Position numbers and translations under genes: made by a program. This document shows, one piece after another, positions 34,379 to 43,854 of a stretch of 64,000 bases of DNA; within the stretch, counting starts at the first letter, position 1; every line of letters starts with the position of its first letter. The notes beneath the pieces were generated by a model, which was given only the letters and a program-made list of their open reading frames with translations, made no database searches and was not told the DNA's origin. This DNA is from Planktophila turicensis (GTDB taxonomy: Bacteria > Actinomycetota > Actinomycetes > Nanopelagicales > Nanopelagicaceae). The stretch is from the NCBI GenBank assembly GCA_965234405.1, contig OZ248346.1. The stretch is one strand, 5' to 3'.

Positions 34379-36880
34379 TTACGCTGTTGGTGCTTCAGCG
34401 AGATCTTCAGGGCTGTCAGGTGTTGAAACCTTTGGTGATCCCTTAAAGGTGAACTTCGCATCTGCGTCGACACCTTCGACATCTACAACAATGATTTCGC
34501 CAGCCTTGAGCTCGCTAAACAAGATTCGCTCTGAGAGTGAATCTTCAATCTCGCGCTGAATAACGCGACGCAATGGACGCGCTCCAAGAAGTGGGTCATA
34601 TCCACGAGCTGCTAGAAGATCCTTAGCTGCCTGTGTGAGTTCGATTCCCATGTCCTTAGCCTTAAGGCGCTCATCGAGTCCAGCGATCATGAGATCAACG
34701 ATCTGAATGATCTGATCCTTTGTGAGCTGGTGGAAGACGATAACGTCATCGATACGGTTAAGGAATTCTGGGCGGAAGTGGTTCTTGAGTTCGTCTTGAA
34801 CCTTGCCCTTCATGCGATCGTAATTTGTGAGGTCATCTTCTGCGTTAGCAAAGCCAAGCCCGAGTGACTTAGAGATGTCACGTGTACCGAGGTTTGTAGT
34901 CATGATGATGACGGTGTTCTTAAAGTCAACGGTGCGTCCTTGTGAATCTGTAAGGCGTCCATCTTCGAGAACCTGAAGAAGTGAGTTGAAGATATCTGGA
35001 TGTGCCTTTTCGATTTCATCGAAGAGAACAACTGAGAATGGACGGCGACGTACCTTTTCAGTGAGCTGTCCGCCCTCGTCGTAACCGACATACCCTGGAG
35101 GTGCACCGAATAAACGAGACGCTGTGTGGCGCTCTGAGTATTCAGACATATCGAGTTGGATTAACGCAGTTTCATCACCGAATAGGAATGATGCGAGAGT
35201 GCGTGAAAGTTCTGTCTTACCAACGCCAGAAGGACCAGCGAAAATAAATGAACCACCAGGACGCTTTGGATCCTTAAGGCCTGCGCGAGTACGGCGGATT
35301 GCTTGTGACAACGCCTTGATCGCTTGATCTTGTCCAATAACGCGACGGTGAAGTTCATCTTCCATACGTAGAAGACGCGCTGTCTCTTCTTCAGTCAACT
35401 TAAATACAGGAATACCAGTTGATGCTGAAAGTACCTGAGCGATGAGTTCTTCATCTACTTCAGTCACCTTATCGAGATCGGTTGCCTTCCAATTCTTTTC
35501 AGCTTCTTGCTTCTCTTGGATAAGAGTTTTCTCCTTATCGCGAAGAGCTGCAGCGCCTTCAAAATCTTGTCCATCAATTGCAGATTCCTTAGCTTTACGA
35601 GCTTCAGCAATCTTGTCATCGAATTCGCGGAGTTCAGCTGGTGCTGTCATTCGCTTAATGCGAAGACGTGAACCTGCTTCATCAATAAGGTCGATCGCCT
35701 TATCTGGAAGGAAGCGATCTGAGATGTAGCGATCTGCCATATTTGCTGCGGCAGAGAGAGCGCCATCTGTAATTGATACGCGGTGGTGGGTTTCGTAACG
35801 ATCACGAAGGCCCTTAAGAATTTCGATGGTGTGAGCAACTGATGGCTCTTTCACCTGAATTGGCTGGAAACGACGCTCAAGAGCTGCATCTTTTTCAATG
35901 TGCTTGCGGTACTCATCGAGAGTTGTTGCACCGATTGTCTGGAGCTCACCGCGAGCAAGCATTGGCTTAAGAATGCTTGCAGCATCGATTGCACCTTCTG
36001 CGGCTCCTGCTCCAACAAGTGTGTGAATTTCATCGATAAAGATAATAATGTCGCCGCGAGTCTTAATCTCTTTAAGAACCTTCTTGAGGCGCTCTTCGAA
36101 ATCTCCGCGGTAACGTGAACCTGCAACAAGTGCACCCAGATCGAGTGAATAAAGCTGCTTATCCTTAAGTGTTTCAGGGACATCGTTCTTTGCAATTGCT
36201 TGCGCAAGACCTTCGACGACGGCTGTCTTACCAACACCTGGCTCGCCGATAAGTACTGGGTTGTTCTTTGTACGGCGAGAAAGAATTTGCATAACGCGCT
36301 CTACTTCGAGTTCGCGACCGATAACTGGATCGAGCTTTCCTTCACGTGCTGCTTGTGTGAGGTTGCGACCGAACTGATCGAGTACCAATGAAGTAGATGG
36401 TGTTCCTTCAGCAGGTCCGCCTTGTGAAACAGCTTCCTTACCTTGGTAGCCAGAGAGAAGTTGAATTACTTGCTGGCGAACGCGATTGAGATCTGCGCCG
36501 AGCTTGACGAGTACCTGTGCTGCAACGCCTTCGCCTTCGCGAATGAGGCCGAGCAAAATATGTTCTGTACCAATGTAGTTGTGGCCAAGTTGTAGCGCTT
36601 CGCGGAGTGAGAGTTCGAGAACTTTCTTTGCACGTGGAGTAAATGGAATGTGGCCGCTTGGTGCCTGCTGACCTTGTCCGATAATTTCTTCAACCTGTGC
36701 GCGAACGCCTTCAAGTGAAATTCCAAGTGATTCAAGACCTTTAGCAGCGACGCCTTCACCTTCGTGGATGAGGCCGAGGAGGATATGTTCGGTGCCGATG
36801 TAGTTGTGGTTGAGCATGCGTGCTTCTTCTTGAGCCAGGACAACAACGCGTCGAGCTCGATCGGTAAAGCGCTCAAACAT
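34379..36880 (-). CDS. clpC: ATP-dependent Clp protease ATP-binding subunit ClpC
   Basis: ClpC is the Hsp100 unfoldase that feeds ClpP. The 833-residue protein has two N-terminal repeats (NYIGTEHILLGLIHEGEGVA and a near copy 75 residues later). AAA domain 1 has GEPGVGKT, a UVR-like coiled coil lies near residues 415-450, and AAA domain 2 has GPSGVGKT. A C-terminal segment is followed by an acidic tail. AAGGAG lies 8 bases before the ATG, so unlike many neighbours this gene has a leader. A promoter-like TTATAGGCT is near 36917-36925 on the minus strand. A 12-bp palindrome lies about 100 bp upstream of the start. Confidence 0.97.
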   Translation of the reverse strand: MFERFTDRARRVVVLAQEEARMLNHNYIGTEHILLGLIHEGEGVAAKGLESLGISLEGVRAQVEEIIGQGQQAPSGHIPFTPRAKKVLELSLREALQLGHNYIGTEHILLGLIREGEGVAAQVLVKLGADLNRVRQQVIQLLSGYQGKEAVSQGGPAEGTPSTSLVLDQFGRNLTQAAREGKLDPVIGRELEVERVMQILSRRTKNNPVLIGEPGVGKTAVVEGLAQAIAKNDVPETLKDKQLYSLDLGALVAGSRYRGDFEERLKKVLKEIKTRGDIIIFIDEIHTLVGAGAAEGAIDAASILKPMLARGELQTIGATTLDEYRKHIEKDAALERRFQPIQVKEPSVAHTIEILKGLRDRYETHHRVSITDGALSAAANMADRYISDRFLPDKAIDLIDEAGSRLRIKRMTAPAELREFDDKIAEARKAKESAIDGQDFEGAAALRDKEKTLIQEKQEAEKNWKATDLDKVTEVDEELIAQVLSASTGIPVFKLTEEETARLLRMEDELHRRVIGQDQAIKALSQAIRRTRAGLKDPKRPGGSFIFAGPSGVGKTELSRTLASFLFGDETALIQLDMSEYSERHTASRLFGAPPGYVGYDEGGQLTEKVRRRPFSVVLFDEIEKAHPDIFNSLLQVLEDGRLTDSQGRTVDFKNTVIIMTTNLGTRDISKSLGLGFANAEDDLTNYDRMKGKVQDELKNHFRPEFLNRIDDVIVFHQLTKDQIIQIVDLMIAGLDERLKAKDMGIELTQAAKDLLAARGYDPLLGARPLRRVIQREIEDSLSERILFSELKAGEIIVVDVEGVDADAKFTFKGSPKVSTPDSPEDLAEAPTA

Positions 36881-36972
36881 GGGCGGAACTCCTTCTATTC
36901 ATTGAATCTGTCGTAAGCCTATAACCCAGCCTAGGGAAGGCGCGAGGTGGATAGCTCTATGGGCAGTAGAAC

Positions 36973-36984
36973 CCCATATATGGG
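36973..36984. repeat. Perfect 12-bp palindrome upstream of clpC
   Basis: CCCATATATGGG is a perfect 12-base palindrome. It sits 20 bp past the stop of the N-acetyltransferase gene and about 93 bp before the clpC ATG. It has no T-run, so it is not a typical terminator. It does not match the CIRCE, HAIR or ClgR sites I know. It could bind a dimeric regulator of clpC. Confidence 0.4.
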
Positions 36985-37004
36985 CTCGATATTCCCGGCA
37001 GGGT

Positions 37005-37499
37005 CTAGAGGTTGAGAAGCATGCGGGTATTGCCGAGGGTATTTGGCTTCACCGACTCGAGATCAAGGAACTCGGCTACACCGGCGTCATAGGAGCGCAG
37101 GAGCTGCTGATAGACCTCTTGATCAACTGGTGTGCCATGAATTTCAACAAAGCCATGGCGACCAAAGAACTCTGTTTGAAAGGTAAGGCAGAAAATTCTT
37201 TCAACGCCTACTTCGCGCGCACGTTCGATGATGCGCTCCATGATCTTGTGGCCAATTCCTTGCTTATGCAAATCTTTTTGAACTGCAACGGTACGAACTT
37301 CGGCTAGATCTTCCCAAAGTGTGTGAAGCGCTCCGCAACCGACAACTTTTCCATCAAGTTCTGCGACAGTGAATTCTTGAACACCTTCGTAAAGTGTGAC
37401 CGTCTCTTTTGCAAGCATCTGACCAGGTGCTGCATAGGAATCAACGAGTTCGCGAATTGCCTTTACATCTGTTGTCTTAGCTGAGCGAATAACTAACAT
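37005..37499 (-). CDS. Amino-acid N-acetyltransferase (GNAT, actinobacterial ArgA type)
   Basis: This is a 164-residue GNAT-fold acetyltransferase. The acetyl-CoA loop is VRTVAVQKDLHKQGIGHKIM (pattern Q-x-x-G-I-G) near residue 75, followed by FGRHGFVEI. The N-terminal LVIRSAKTTDVKAIRELVD and C-terminal TLGNTRMLLNL match the short N-acetylglutamate synthase used in actinobacterial arginine synthesis (Rv2747 type). That function is inferred from resemblance. It lies 2 bp downstream of lysS and is co-transcribed with it. Confidence 0.82.
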   Translation of the reverse strand: MLVIRSAKTTDVKAIRELVDSYAAPGQMLAKETVTLYEGVQEFTVAELDGKVVGCGALHTLWEDLAEVRTVAVQKDLHKQGIGHKIMERIIERAREVGVERIFCLTFQTEFFGRHGFVEIHGTPVDQEVYQQLLRSYDAGVAEFLDLESVKPNTLGNTRMLLNL

Positions 37500-37501
37500 T
37501 G

Positions 37502-39010
37502 TTAATCAATTTCTGGCTTAACAAGTGGGAACAAAATTGTTTCGCGGATTCCTAGACCAGTAAGAGCCATGAGAAGACGATCAACGCCCATTCCCATTCC
37601 ACCCATTGGTGGCATTCCGAATTCCATCGCACGTAAGAAATCTTCATCAACCTGCATCGCTTCGAGATCGCCCTTAGCGCCAAGCTGTGCTTGTTCAACT
37701 AAACGATCACGTTGAATTACTGGGTCGATAAGTTCTGAGTAACCAGTTGCAAGTTCGAAACCATCAACGTAGAGATCCCACTTTTCTACGACGCCAGGAA
37801 TTTCGCGGTGCGCGCGAACGAGTGGTGAAGTGTCAACGGGATAGCCCATAACAAATGTTGGTTCGATTAACTTATCTTGAGCAACGTGCTCGAAAATCTC
37901 TTCCGCGAGCTTGCCTGTTACCCACTTTGGGTCAATCTTCATGCCGAGCTTTGTGGCGTACTTCTTGAGTTCATCAATCGAAGTAAGCGCTGTTACCTGC
38001 TCGCCGACACCTTCAGAGATTGCGTCGTAGAGTGAAATTTCTTTCCAAGTACCACCGAGGTCAGCTTGGCGACCATCGTGATGTGTAACAACGTGTGAAC
38101 CAGCAACAGCCATTGCAGCATTCTGAATAAGTGAGCGCGTTACATCTGCGATTGAACGCCAATCCCCGTAAGCCATATATGACTCAACCATTGCGAACTC
38201 TGGTGAGTGTGAAGAATCTGCACCTTCGTTACGGAAGTTACGGTTGATTTCAAAGACGCGCTCGATGCCGCCGACAACGCAGCGCTTTAAGAAGAGTTCA
38301 GGTGCAATACGCATAAAGAGATCCATGTCGTATGCATTACTGAAAGTTTTAAATGGACGAGCTGCTGCTCCGCCATGCATAACTTGAAGCATCGGTGTTT
38401 CAACTTCAATAAAGCTTTCGTTATTGAATGTATCGCGAAGTGAACGCATGACCGCTGGACGCATACGCGCTGCTGTGCGAGCTTCTGGGCGAACAATCAA
38501 ATCTACATAACGCATACGAACGCGAGTCTCTTCAGACATCGGCTTGTGATCATTAGGAAGTGGACGAAGTGACTTTGATGCCAGCGTCCATGAATTTGCA
38601 AGGATAGAAAGCTCACCGCGCTTTGAGGTGATGATTTCGCCAGTAACAGAGACCATGTCACCTAAATCGATATCTGATTTCCATGCATCGAGTTGTTCTT
38701 GACCAACTTTGTCGAGAGATAACATCGCTTGAAGTTCAGTGCCATCGCCTTCGCGAAGAGTTGCAAAACAGAGCTTGCCGGTATCGCGCTTAAAGATGAT
38801 GCGGCCAGTAAGGCTTTCGATATCTCCGGTAGCTACATCGATTTCAAGACCGGTGTACTTCTCGCGGACCTCTTTGAGAGATTTGGTGCGGGCGACTGCG
38901 ACTGGGTATGGCTCGATTCCACGCTCAATAAGGCTCGCGCGCTTCTCACGACGGATCCGAAGTTGCTCGGGTAGGTCGTCTTCTGTCGCAGGCGTGTTAT
39001 CGGTTGTCAT
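37502..39010 (-). CDS. lysS: Lysyl-tRNA synthetase, class II
   Basis: This enzyme charges tRNA-Lys. The 502-residue protein has an OB-fold anticodon-binding domain (about residues 60-165). Class II motifs follow: motif 1 MRPAVMRSLRDTFNNESFIEVETPML, given here as segments RDTFNNESF and VETPML; motif 2 FEINRNFRNEGADSSHSPEF as FRNEG; and motif 3 GMGMGVDRLLMAL. A TAGACT hexamer is 9 bases before the ATG. The matching tRNA-Lys(TTT) gene lies elsewhere in the window (61.3 kb). Confidence 0.96.
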   Translation of the reverse strand: MTTDNTPATEDDLPEQLRIRREKRASLIERGIEPYPVAVARTKSLKEVREKYTGLEIDVATGDIESLTGRIIFKRDTGKLCFATLREGDGTELQAMLSLDKVGQEQLDAWKSDIDLGDMVSVTGEIITSKRGELSILANSWTLASKSLRPLPNDHKPMSEETRVRMRYVDLIVRPEARTAARMRPAVMRSLRDTFNNESFIEVETPMLQVMHGGAAARPFKTFSNAYDMDLFMRIAPELFLKRCVVGGIERVFEINRNFRNEGADSSHSPEFAMVESYMAYGDWRSIADVTRSLIQNAAMAVAGSHVVTHHDGRQADLGGTWKEISLYDAISEGVGEQVTALTSIDELKKYATKLGMKIDPKWVTGKLAEEIFEHVAQDKLIEPTFVMGYPVDTSPLVRAHREIPGVVEKWDLYVDGFELATGYSELIDPVIQRDRLVEQAQLGAKGDLEAMQVDEDFLRAMEFGMPPMGGMGMGVDRLLMALTGLGIRETILFPLVKPEID

Positions 39011-39035
39011 AGGGCGTTGAGTCTACCTTTTATCG

Positions 39036-39800
39036 CTACTGATTCTTCTCATGAATAAGGCGTAGGCCGATAAGAGTGAGATCTGGTTCGTGCTCATCGA
39101 TTGTGTCAGAGACACCGATGATGAGTGGGGCTAAGCCGCCAGTAGCAATGACTGTAGGAGCTTCGTCGTAATCCTTTGCAAGCTCTGCAGTGATGCGATC
39201 AACGAGGCCATCGACTTGTCCTGCAAATCCAAAGATAGTTCCAGATTGCAGAGCTTCGACCGTGTTCTTCCCAATAACGCTCTTTGGGCGAACCAATTCC
39301 ACTTTACGAAGTTGCGCAGCGCGAGCGGCAAGTGCATCGACAGAGATTTCAATTCCGGGGGCAAGTGCGCCACCAAGGAATTCACCCTTAGGAGATACAA
39401 CATCGAGGTTTGTCGAAGTTCCGAAATCAACGACGATTGCTGGTCCCCCATACAAGGTATGTGCTGCAAGAGTGTTGACGATGCGATCGGCACCGATCTC
39501 CTTTGGATTATCAACGAGTAGCTGAACACCAGTCTTGGTGCCGGGTTCAACAATCGTCGTCTGAATATCGGCAAAGTAAGTTGCAATCATCGTGCGAAGT
39601 TCGCGCAACGTTGCTGGCACTGTTGAACAGATAGATAACCCTGTGAGTGGATATCCGCTAATGAGTGCGCTGTACTGAAGCCAAAGTTCGTCAGCCGTAG
39701 TGCGAGGGTCGGTCTTTACGCGCCATGACTTAACGAGATCTTCCTTATCGAAGATTCCAAGAACTGTATTTGTATTTCCTACATCGACTGTTAATAGCAT
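39036..39800 (-). CDS. coaX: Type III pantothenate kinase
   Basis: CoaX phosphorylates pantothenate in the first step of coenzyme A synthesis. The 254-residue ASKHA-fold protein begins MLLTVDVGNTNTVLGIF (phosphate 1 motif). It has GADRIVNTLAAH, VVDFGTSTNLDVV and GGALAPGIEIS. It lies 2 bp downstream of nadC in an operon that also holds panC, so pantothenate production and activation are linked. Confidence 0.95.
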   Translation of the reverse strand: MLLTVDVGNTNTVLGIFDKEDLVKSWRVKTDPRTTADELWLQYSALISGYPLTGLSICSTVPATLRELRTMIATYFADIQTTIVEPGTKTGVQLLVDNPKEIGADRIVNTLAAHTLYGGPAIVVDFGTSTNLDVVSPKGEFLGGALAPGIEISVDALAARAAQLRKVELVRPKSVIGKNTVEALQSGTIFGFAGQVDGLVDRITAELAKDYDEAPTVIATGGLAPLIIGVSDTIDEHEPDLTLIGLRLIHEKNQ

Positions 39801-39802
39801 CG

Positions 39803-40627
39803 CTACTCCGCTCTCAGATCTAAACCGATATCAAAAACTGGTGCGCTGTGGGTCAGTGCGCCAATCGCTAAGTAGTTAACTCCTGTGACTGCATACGCCT
39901 TTGCGTTTTCAAGTGAGATGCCACCTGATGCCTCAAGCTTTGTAGCTCCTGCAACGATAGAAACTGCTTCTACGCATTGCGCTGGGCTCATATTGTCTAG
40001 GAGCACAAGATCTGGCTTCAGTGGCAGGACTTCACGCAACTGATCGAGAGTATCGACCTCAATTTCAATCTCTGACGCTGGGAACTTAGCGCGCACCTTT
40101 GAGAATGCTTCTGCAACGCCGCCCGCTGCAGCAATGTGGTTATCTTTAATAAGTGCTGCATCGCTGAGTGACATTCGATGATTGGTTCCGCCGCCCATAC
40201 GTACTGCGTACTTTTCAAGTAAACGCATACCTGGAGTGGTCTTGCGGGTGTCGCGAACTTCGCAGTGTGTACCTGCAATCGCATCAACCCATGTACGAGT
40301 AAGCGTTGCAATACCGCTGAGGTGGCCTAAGAAGTTAAGTGCTGTGCGCTCTGCAAGAAGAATGGCACGAGTATCGCCACGAACAGTCATTAATACGTCG
40401 TCGGTGCTCACTGAGCTTCCATCTTGAACGTGAACGACAATATCAGTGAGGCCTACTTCTTCAAGAACTGCACGCGCCATATCGATTCCAGCCACGACAC
40501 CGTTCTTACGCGAAACGAAGTCGGCAACTACTTTCTCATCGCCTAACACAGTTGCAACGGATGTGATGTCTTCTCCGCCTTGCAAATCTTCAGCAAGTGC
40601 TCGTTTAATTAAGTCGCGATCAATCAT
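39803..40627 (-). CDS. nadC: Nicotinate-nucleotide pyrophosphorylase (quinolinate phosphoribosyltransferase)
   Basis: This enzyme converts quinolinate and PRPP to nicotinate mononucleotide in NAD synthesis. The 274-residue protein contains the signature DTRKTTPGMRLLEKYAV near residue 135. It also contains GGGTNHRMSLSDAALIKDNH and EVDTLDQL. It overlaps nadB by 4 bases. Quinolinate synthase (nadA) is not in this operon, so the supply of quinolinate must come from elsewhere. Confidence 0.95.
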   Translation of the reverse strand: MIDRDLIKRALAEDLQGGEDITSVATVLGDEKVVADFVSRKNGVVAGIDMARAVLEEVGLTDIVVHVQDGSSVSTDDVLMTVRGDTRAILLAERTALNFLGHLSGIATLTRTWVDAIAGTHCEVRDTRKTTPGMRLLEKYAVRMGGGTNHRMSLSDAALIKDNHIAAAGGVAEAFSKVRAKFPASEIEIEVDTLDQLREVLPLKPDLVLLDNMSPAQCVEAVSIVAGATKLEASGGISLENAKAYAVTGVNYLAIGALTHSAPVFDIGLDLRAE

Positions 40628-42237
40628 TTGCTACCCACTTCTTGGTATCCACTCGTCCAATAACCCTTTTGATCAAGATGTTGGACAATGCGCTTCTTCC
40701 ATTGATTACTTGTCTCAGGAAAATCTTCGCGCCAGTGCGATCCGCGAGTTTCTTGGCGAATGAGCGCAGCTTTAAGAATCGCTTGTGCAAGCTGGAACAA
40801 GTTCGTTGTCTCCCAGGCTTCAACGCATGGTTCTGTGCTCTTCTTATCTTCAATACGAGTTAAATCCGAGCTGGTCTTCAATAGTGAATCTGATGAGCGA
40901 AGTACTCCGGCGCCACGGCTCATACTCACTTGAATCTCATGGCGAACCTTTGGATCAAGCAGTATTGCTTGTGATGCGTTCTCAACGGGATCACTCTTCT
41001 CTGGCAGGTTCTCAGCAATATCTGCAGCGATGCGCGCGCTGAAGACGAGACCTTCAAGGAGTGAATTTGATGCCAGGCGGTTAGCACCATGAACGCCCGA
41101 ACATGCTGTTTCACCGCATGCATAGAGGCCGTTAACGCTTGTACGTCCATTGAGATCTACACGAACTCCGCCAGATGCGTAGTGCGATGCAGGGGCTACG
41201 GGAATCAAATCCTTAAGTGGATCAATGCCATGTGAAATACATGATGCATAAATCGTTGGGAATCGTTCCTTAAATCCTTCAAGATGGCGGACATCGAGCC
41301 AGACATGATGCGCACCAGTCTTATTCATGACGCGCATAATTGAAATTGCAACAACGTCGCGAGGAGCTAGTTCTGCAAGTGGGTGAATGTCTTGCATAAA
41401 TCTCTTGCCGTTGTCGTCAAGAAGATATGCACCTTCTCCACGAACTGCTTCGCTAATAAGCGGTTGTTGTCCTTCAGAGTTATCGCCCAGCCATAAAACG
41501 GTTGGATGGAATTGAATGAATTCAACATCAGCGACTTTGGCTCCTGCGCGAAGTGCAAGTGCTACGCCATCACCAGTTGATACAGATGGATTTGTTGTCT
41601 GAGCAAATACTTGGCCAAGACCACCAGTTGCAAGAACTACAGCGCGTGCAAGTCCGCGACCAACACCGTCACGGCTACCTGCACCGATTACGTGAAGAGT
41701 TACTCCACAGACTTCGCCGATATCGTTCTTAAGCGCATCAAGAACGAGAGCGTGTTCTACAACTTCAATCTCTGGGTCATTCTGCACTGCGGCAAGTAGC
41801 GCTCGTGAAACTTCGGCGCCAGTTGCATCTCCGCCAGCATGCAGAATGCGATTACGTAGATGTCCGCCTTCGCGTGTAAGTGCGATTTCACCGCTATCTT
41901 CCTTGTCGAAGATTGCTCCTCTTTCAATTAACTTCCGAACTGCTTCAGGTCCTTCAGTAACTAGTACGCGGACCGCTTCAACATCACAGAGATCAGCGCC
42001 TGCAACGAGTGTGTCCTTCTCATGCGCTTCAGGTGAATCACCATCGCCAAGGGCTGCAGCAATACCGCCCTGCGCCCACTTGGTAGAGCCTTCATCAACG
42101 CGCGCTTTAGTTACAAGCAAAACTGATAAACCATATGTGCGACATTGCAGAGCAGTAGTAAGGCCTGCGATACCTGATCCGACAACAATCACGTCAGCAG
42201 AAGCGGTCCAGCCTGGTGCCGGTGCCAAGAGCTTCAT
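40624..42237 (-). CDS. nadB: L-aspartate oxidase
   Basis: This FAD enzyme oxidises aspartate to iminoaspartate for quinolinate synthesis. The 537-residue protein has the FAD motif VVGSGIAGLTTALQC near residue 18. It also has STKWAQGGIAAAL, HYASGGVRVDLNGRTSV and GLYACGETACSGVHGANRLA. The C-terminal third is the helical flavoprotein domain. It overlaps panC and nadC by 4 bases each. A fumarate reductase flavoprotein is excluded by the gene context and by the shorter FAD domain arrangement. Confidence 0.94.
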   Translation of the reverse strand: MKLLAPAPGWTASADVIVVGSGIAGLTTALQCRTYGLSVLLVTKARVDEGSTKWAQGGIAAALGDGDSPEAHEKDTLVAGADLCDVEAVRVLVTEGPEAVRKLIERGAIFDKEDSGEIALTREGGHLRNRILHAGGDATGAEVSRALLAAVQNDPEIEVVEHALVLDALKNDIGEVCGVTLHVIGAGSRDGVGRGLARAVVLATGGLGQVFAQTTNPSVSTGDGVALALRAGAKVADVEFIQFHPTVLWLGDNSEGQQPLISEAVRGEGAYLLDDNGKRFMQDIHPLAELAPRDVVAISIMRVMNKTGAHHVWLDVRHLEGFKERFPTIYASCISHGIDPLKDLIPVAPASHYASGGVRVDLNGRTSVNGLYACGETACSGVHGANRLASNSLLEGLVFSARIAADIAENLPEKSDPVENASQAILLDPKVRHEIQVSMSRGAGVLRSSDSLLKTSSDLTRIEDKKSTEPCVEAWETTNLFQLAQAILKAALIRQETRGSHWREDFPETSNQWKKRIVQHLDQKGYWTSGYQEVGSK

Positions 42238-43004
42238 GCGCGAATTCCCATAGGCATATTGTCAATCAAACGCACTCCATTAATCCAGCCAGCGACAATT
42301 GCACGGAGATCACCAGAGGACGATTGAGCGTGCGTGAAACTCTGCTCGTTAATGAAATCTGCATAATCAACGGTGAAAGCAGGTTCAGTCTCCAATATCG
42401 CTCTTAACTCTTCCTCAGTCTTTGCCTGAGTCAGAGCTCTATAGATAACAGTTGCCGCGGTTCGACCTTCTGGAGTCAATCGAACATTGCGAGAAGACAA
42501 TGCAAGTCCATCGTTTTCACGAACTGTAGGCGCGGTAATGATTTCTACTTCACCGGCAATTGTCTTAATCAAATGCAATTGTTGGAAATCTTTCTCGCCA
42601 AAGATTGCAACTGTGGGATTAACGAAATCAAAGAGGCGGCGAACAACGGTAAGAACACCATCAAAGTGTCCTGGTCGAGATTTGCCTTCGTAAATATCGC
42701 CTATTGGCCCAGCTGATTGCTTTGCGAATCCGTCTGGATAGATCTCTGATTGATTTGGCAGCCACAGATGTGTGACTCCGGCGGCTGCTGCGATTTCAAT
42801 ATCAATATCAGGGGTACGTGGGTACTTCGCTAAATCTTCTTGACTCTCAAATTGCATTGGATTGACGAAAATACTGGCAACAACGTTCTCGCTATATTTC
42901 TTAGCAAGCTGAAAGAGAGATGCATGTCCCGCGTGAAGGGCGCCCATTGTTGGAACAAATGCGCAGGCAGAAGGAAGCTCGCGAGCATTTGTTACTACTT
43001 TCAT
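42234..43004 (-). CDS. panC: Pantothenate synthetase
   Basis: PanC ligates pantoate and beta-alanine with ATP. The 256-residue protein has PTMGALHAGHASL (HIGH-like), FVNPMQF and FGEKDFQQL, with the KMSKS-like SSRNVRL near residue 165. GGAG lies 2 bases before the ATG and AGGAC slightly upstream, which together give a usable ribosome-binding site. It begins an operon panC-nadB-nadC-coaX. The aspartate decarboxylase panD, usually beside panC in actinobacteria, is missing here. Confidence 0.95.
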   Translation of the reverse strand: MKVVTNARELPSACAFVPTMGALHAGHASLFQLAKKYSENVVASIFVNPMQFESQEDLAKYPRTPDIDIEIAAAAGVTHLWLPNQSEIYPDGFAKQSAGPIGDIYEGKSRPGHFDGVLTVVRRLFDFVNPTVAIFGEKDFQQLHLIKTIAGEVEIITAPTVRENDGLALSSRNVRLTPEGRTAATVIYRALTQAKTEEELRAILETEPAFTVDYADFINEQSFTHAQSSSGDLRAIVAGWINGVRLIDNMPMGIRA

Positions 43005-43054
43005 GGCTCCAGTCCTTTCAGGTACCGGGCAGGCAGTAAGGGAATTCTAAGGCG

Positions 43055-43501
43055 TTAAGGCAGTTGCGCCAAAAGTTCAGAGATTTTGCCGTGTGTAAGC
43101 AGAACAGCATCAGCTTCAATCTCATGCCATGGCTCAATAACAAAGCGGCGTTCATGTGCGCGCGGATGTGGGAGTTCGAGCTCTTCGGCTTTACTCAGAA
43201 GTGATCCATACTGAATGAGATCGAGATCAATAGTGCGCGGTCCCCATCTTTCGATACGTTCGCGACCAAGTGATTTTTCTATGCCTTGAAGTAGAGAAAG
43301 TAAATCAAGTGCTGGCAGTTCACTTTCAAGAATGCAGACAGCGTTGATGTAATCAGGTTGTTCCGGACCGCCGACTGGTTTTGTTGTATAAAAGTTAGAG
43401 ATTGCAATTACTTCGGTGGCTTCTTTCAGCATGGCTATTGCCAAATTCATCTGTTCACTTGGATTGCCGATATTGGCGCCAAGTGCGACCACTGCCTTCA
43501 T
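43055..43501 (-). CDS. folK: HPPK (6-hydroxymethyl-7,8-dihydropterin pyrophosphokinase)
   Basis: FolK pyrophosphorylates 6-hydroxymethyl-dihydropterin in folate synthesis. The 148-residue protein shows ALGANIGNPSEQMNLAI, KPVGGPEQPDYINAV and RWGPRTIDLDLIQYG (the two catalytic Asp residues), followed by LPHPRAHERRFV. It overlaps folB by 4 bases and ends the fol cluster; a 50-bp gap separates it from panC. Confidence 0.95.
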   Translation of the reverse strand: MKAVVALGANIGNPSEQMNLAIAMLKEATEVIAISNFYTTKPVGGPEQPDYINAVCILESELPALDLLSLLQGIEKSLGRERIERWGPRTIDLDLIQYGSLLSKAEELELPHPRAHERRFVIEPWHEIEADAVLLTHGKISELLAQLP

Positions 43502-43854
43502 CGGGTAATCGTTACCGAGATATCTGAAGTCTGAGCTGAAACCGGTGCTTTCGGTTTATGTACTGTCACTGCAATTGCAGATATCTCTGGGTGGCCCGAT
43601 TTAATGCGATCTGCAATGCGTCCTGCAAGTCTTTCGATGAGCTGAACTCGTTCACCGGTAATTTCTTCTACAACTAGATCAGCTAATGAGCCGTAATCAA
43701 TCGTCTCGGCAAGATTATCTGACTTGCTTGGCTTAGAAAGATCGAGTGAAATTTCAAGATCAACAAAGAAATCTTGACCGTTCTTTGCTTCATGATCAAA
43801 GACTCCGTGATACCCAAAGCCCCAGATACCTTTTAAGGAAATCTTGTCGCTCAT
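43498..43854 (-). CDS. folB: Dihydroneopterin aldolase
   Basis: FolB cleaves dihydroneopterin to the hydroxymethyl-pterin used by FolK. The 118-residue protein has the family features LKGIWGFGYHGVFDHEAKNG and ETIDYGSLADLV. The catalytic lysine region is VTVHKPKAP. It overlaps folP and folK by 4 bases each. Confidence 0.94.
   Translation of the reverse strand: MSDKISLKGIWGFGYHGVFDHEAKNGQDFFVDLEISLDLSKPSKSDNLAETIDYGSLADLVVEEITGERVQLIERLAGRIADRIKSGHPEISAIAVTVHKPKAPVSAQTSDISVTITR

Noticed and set aside
34300..34385. Intrinsic terminator between mutY and clpC
   Set aside because: Only 6 bp separate the stops, and I found no stable hairpin followed by a T-run on either strand.
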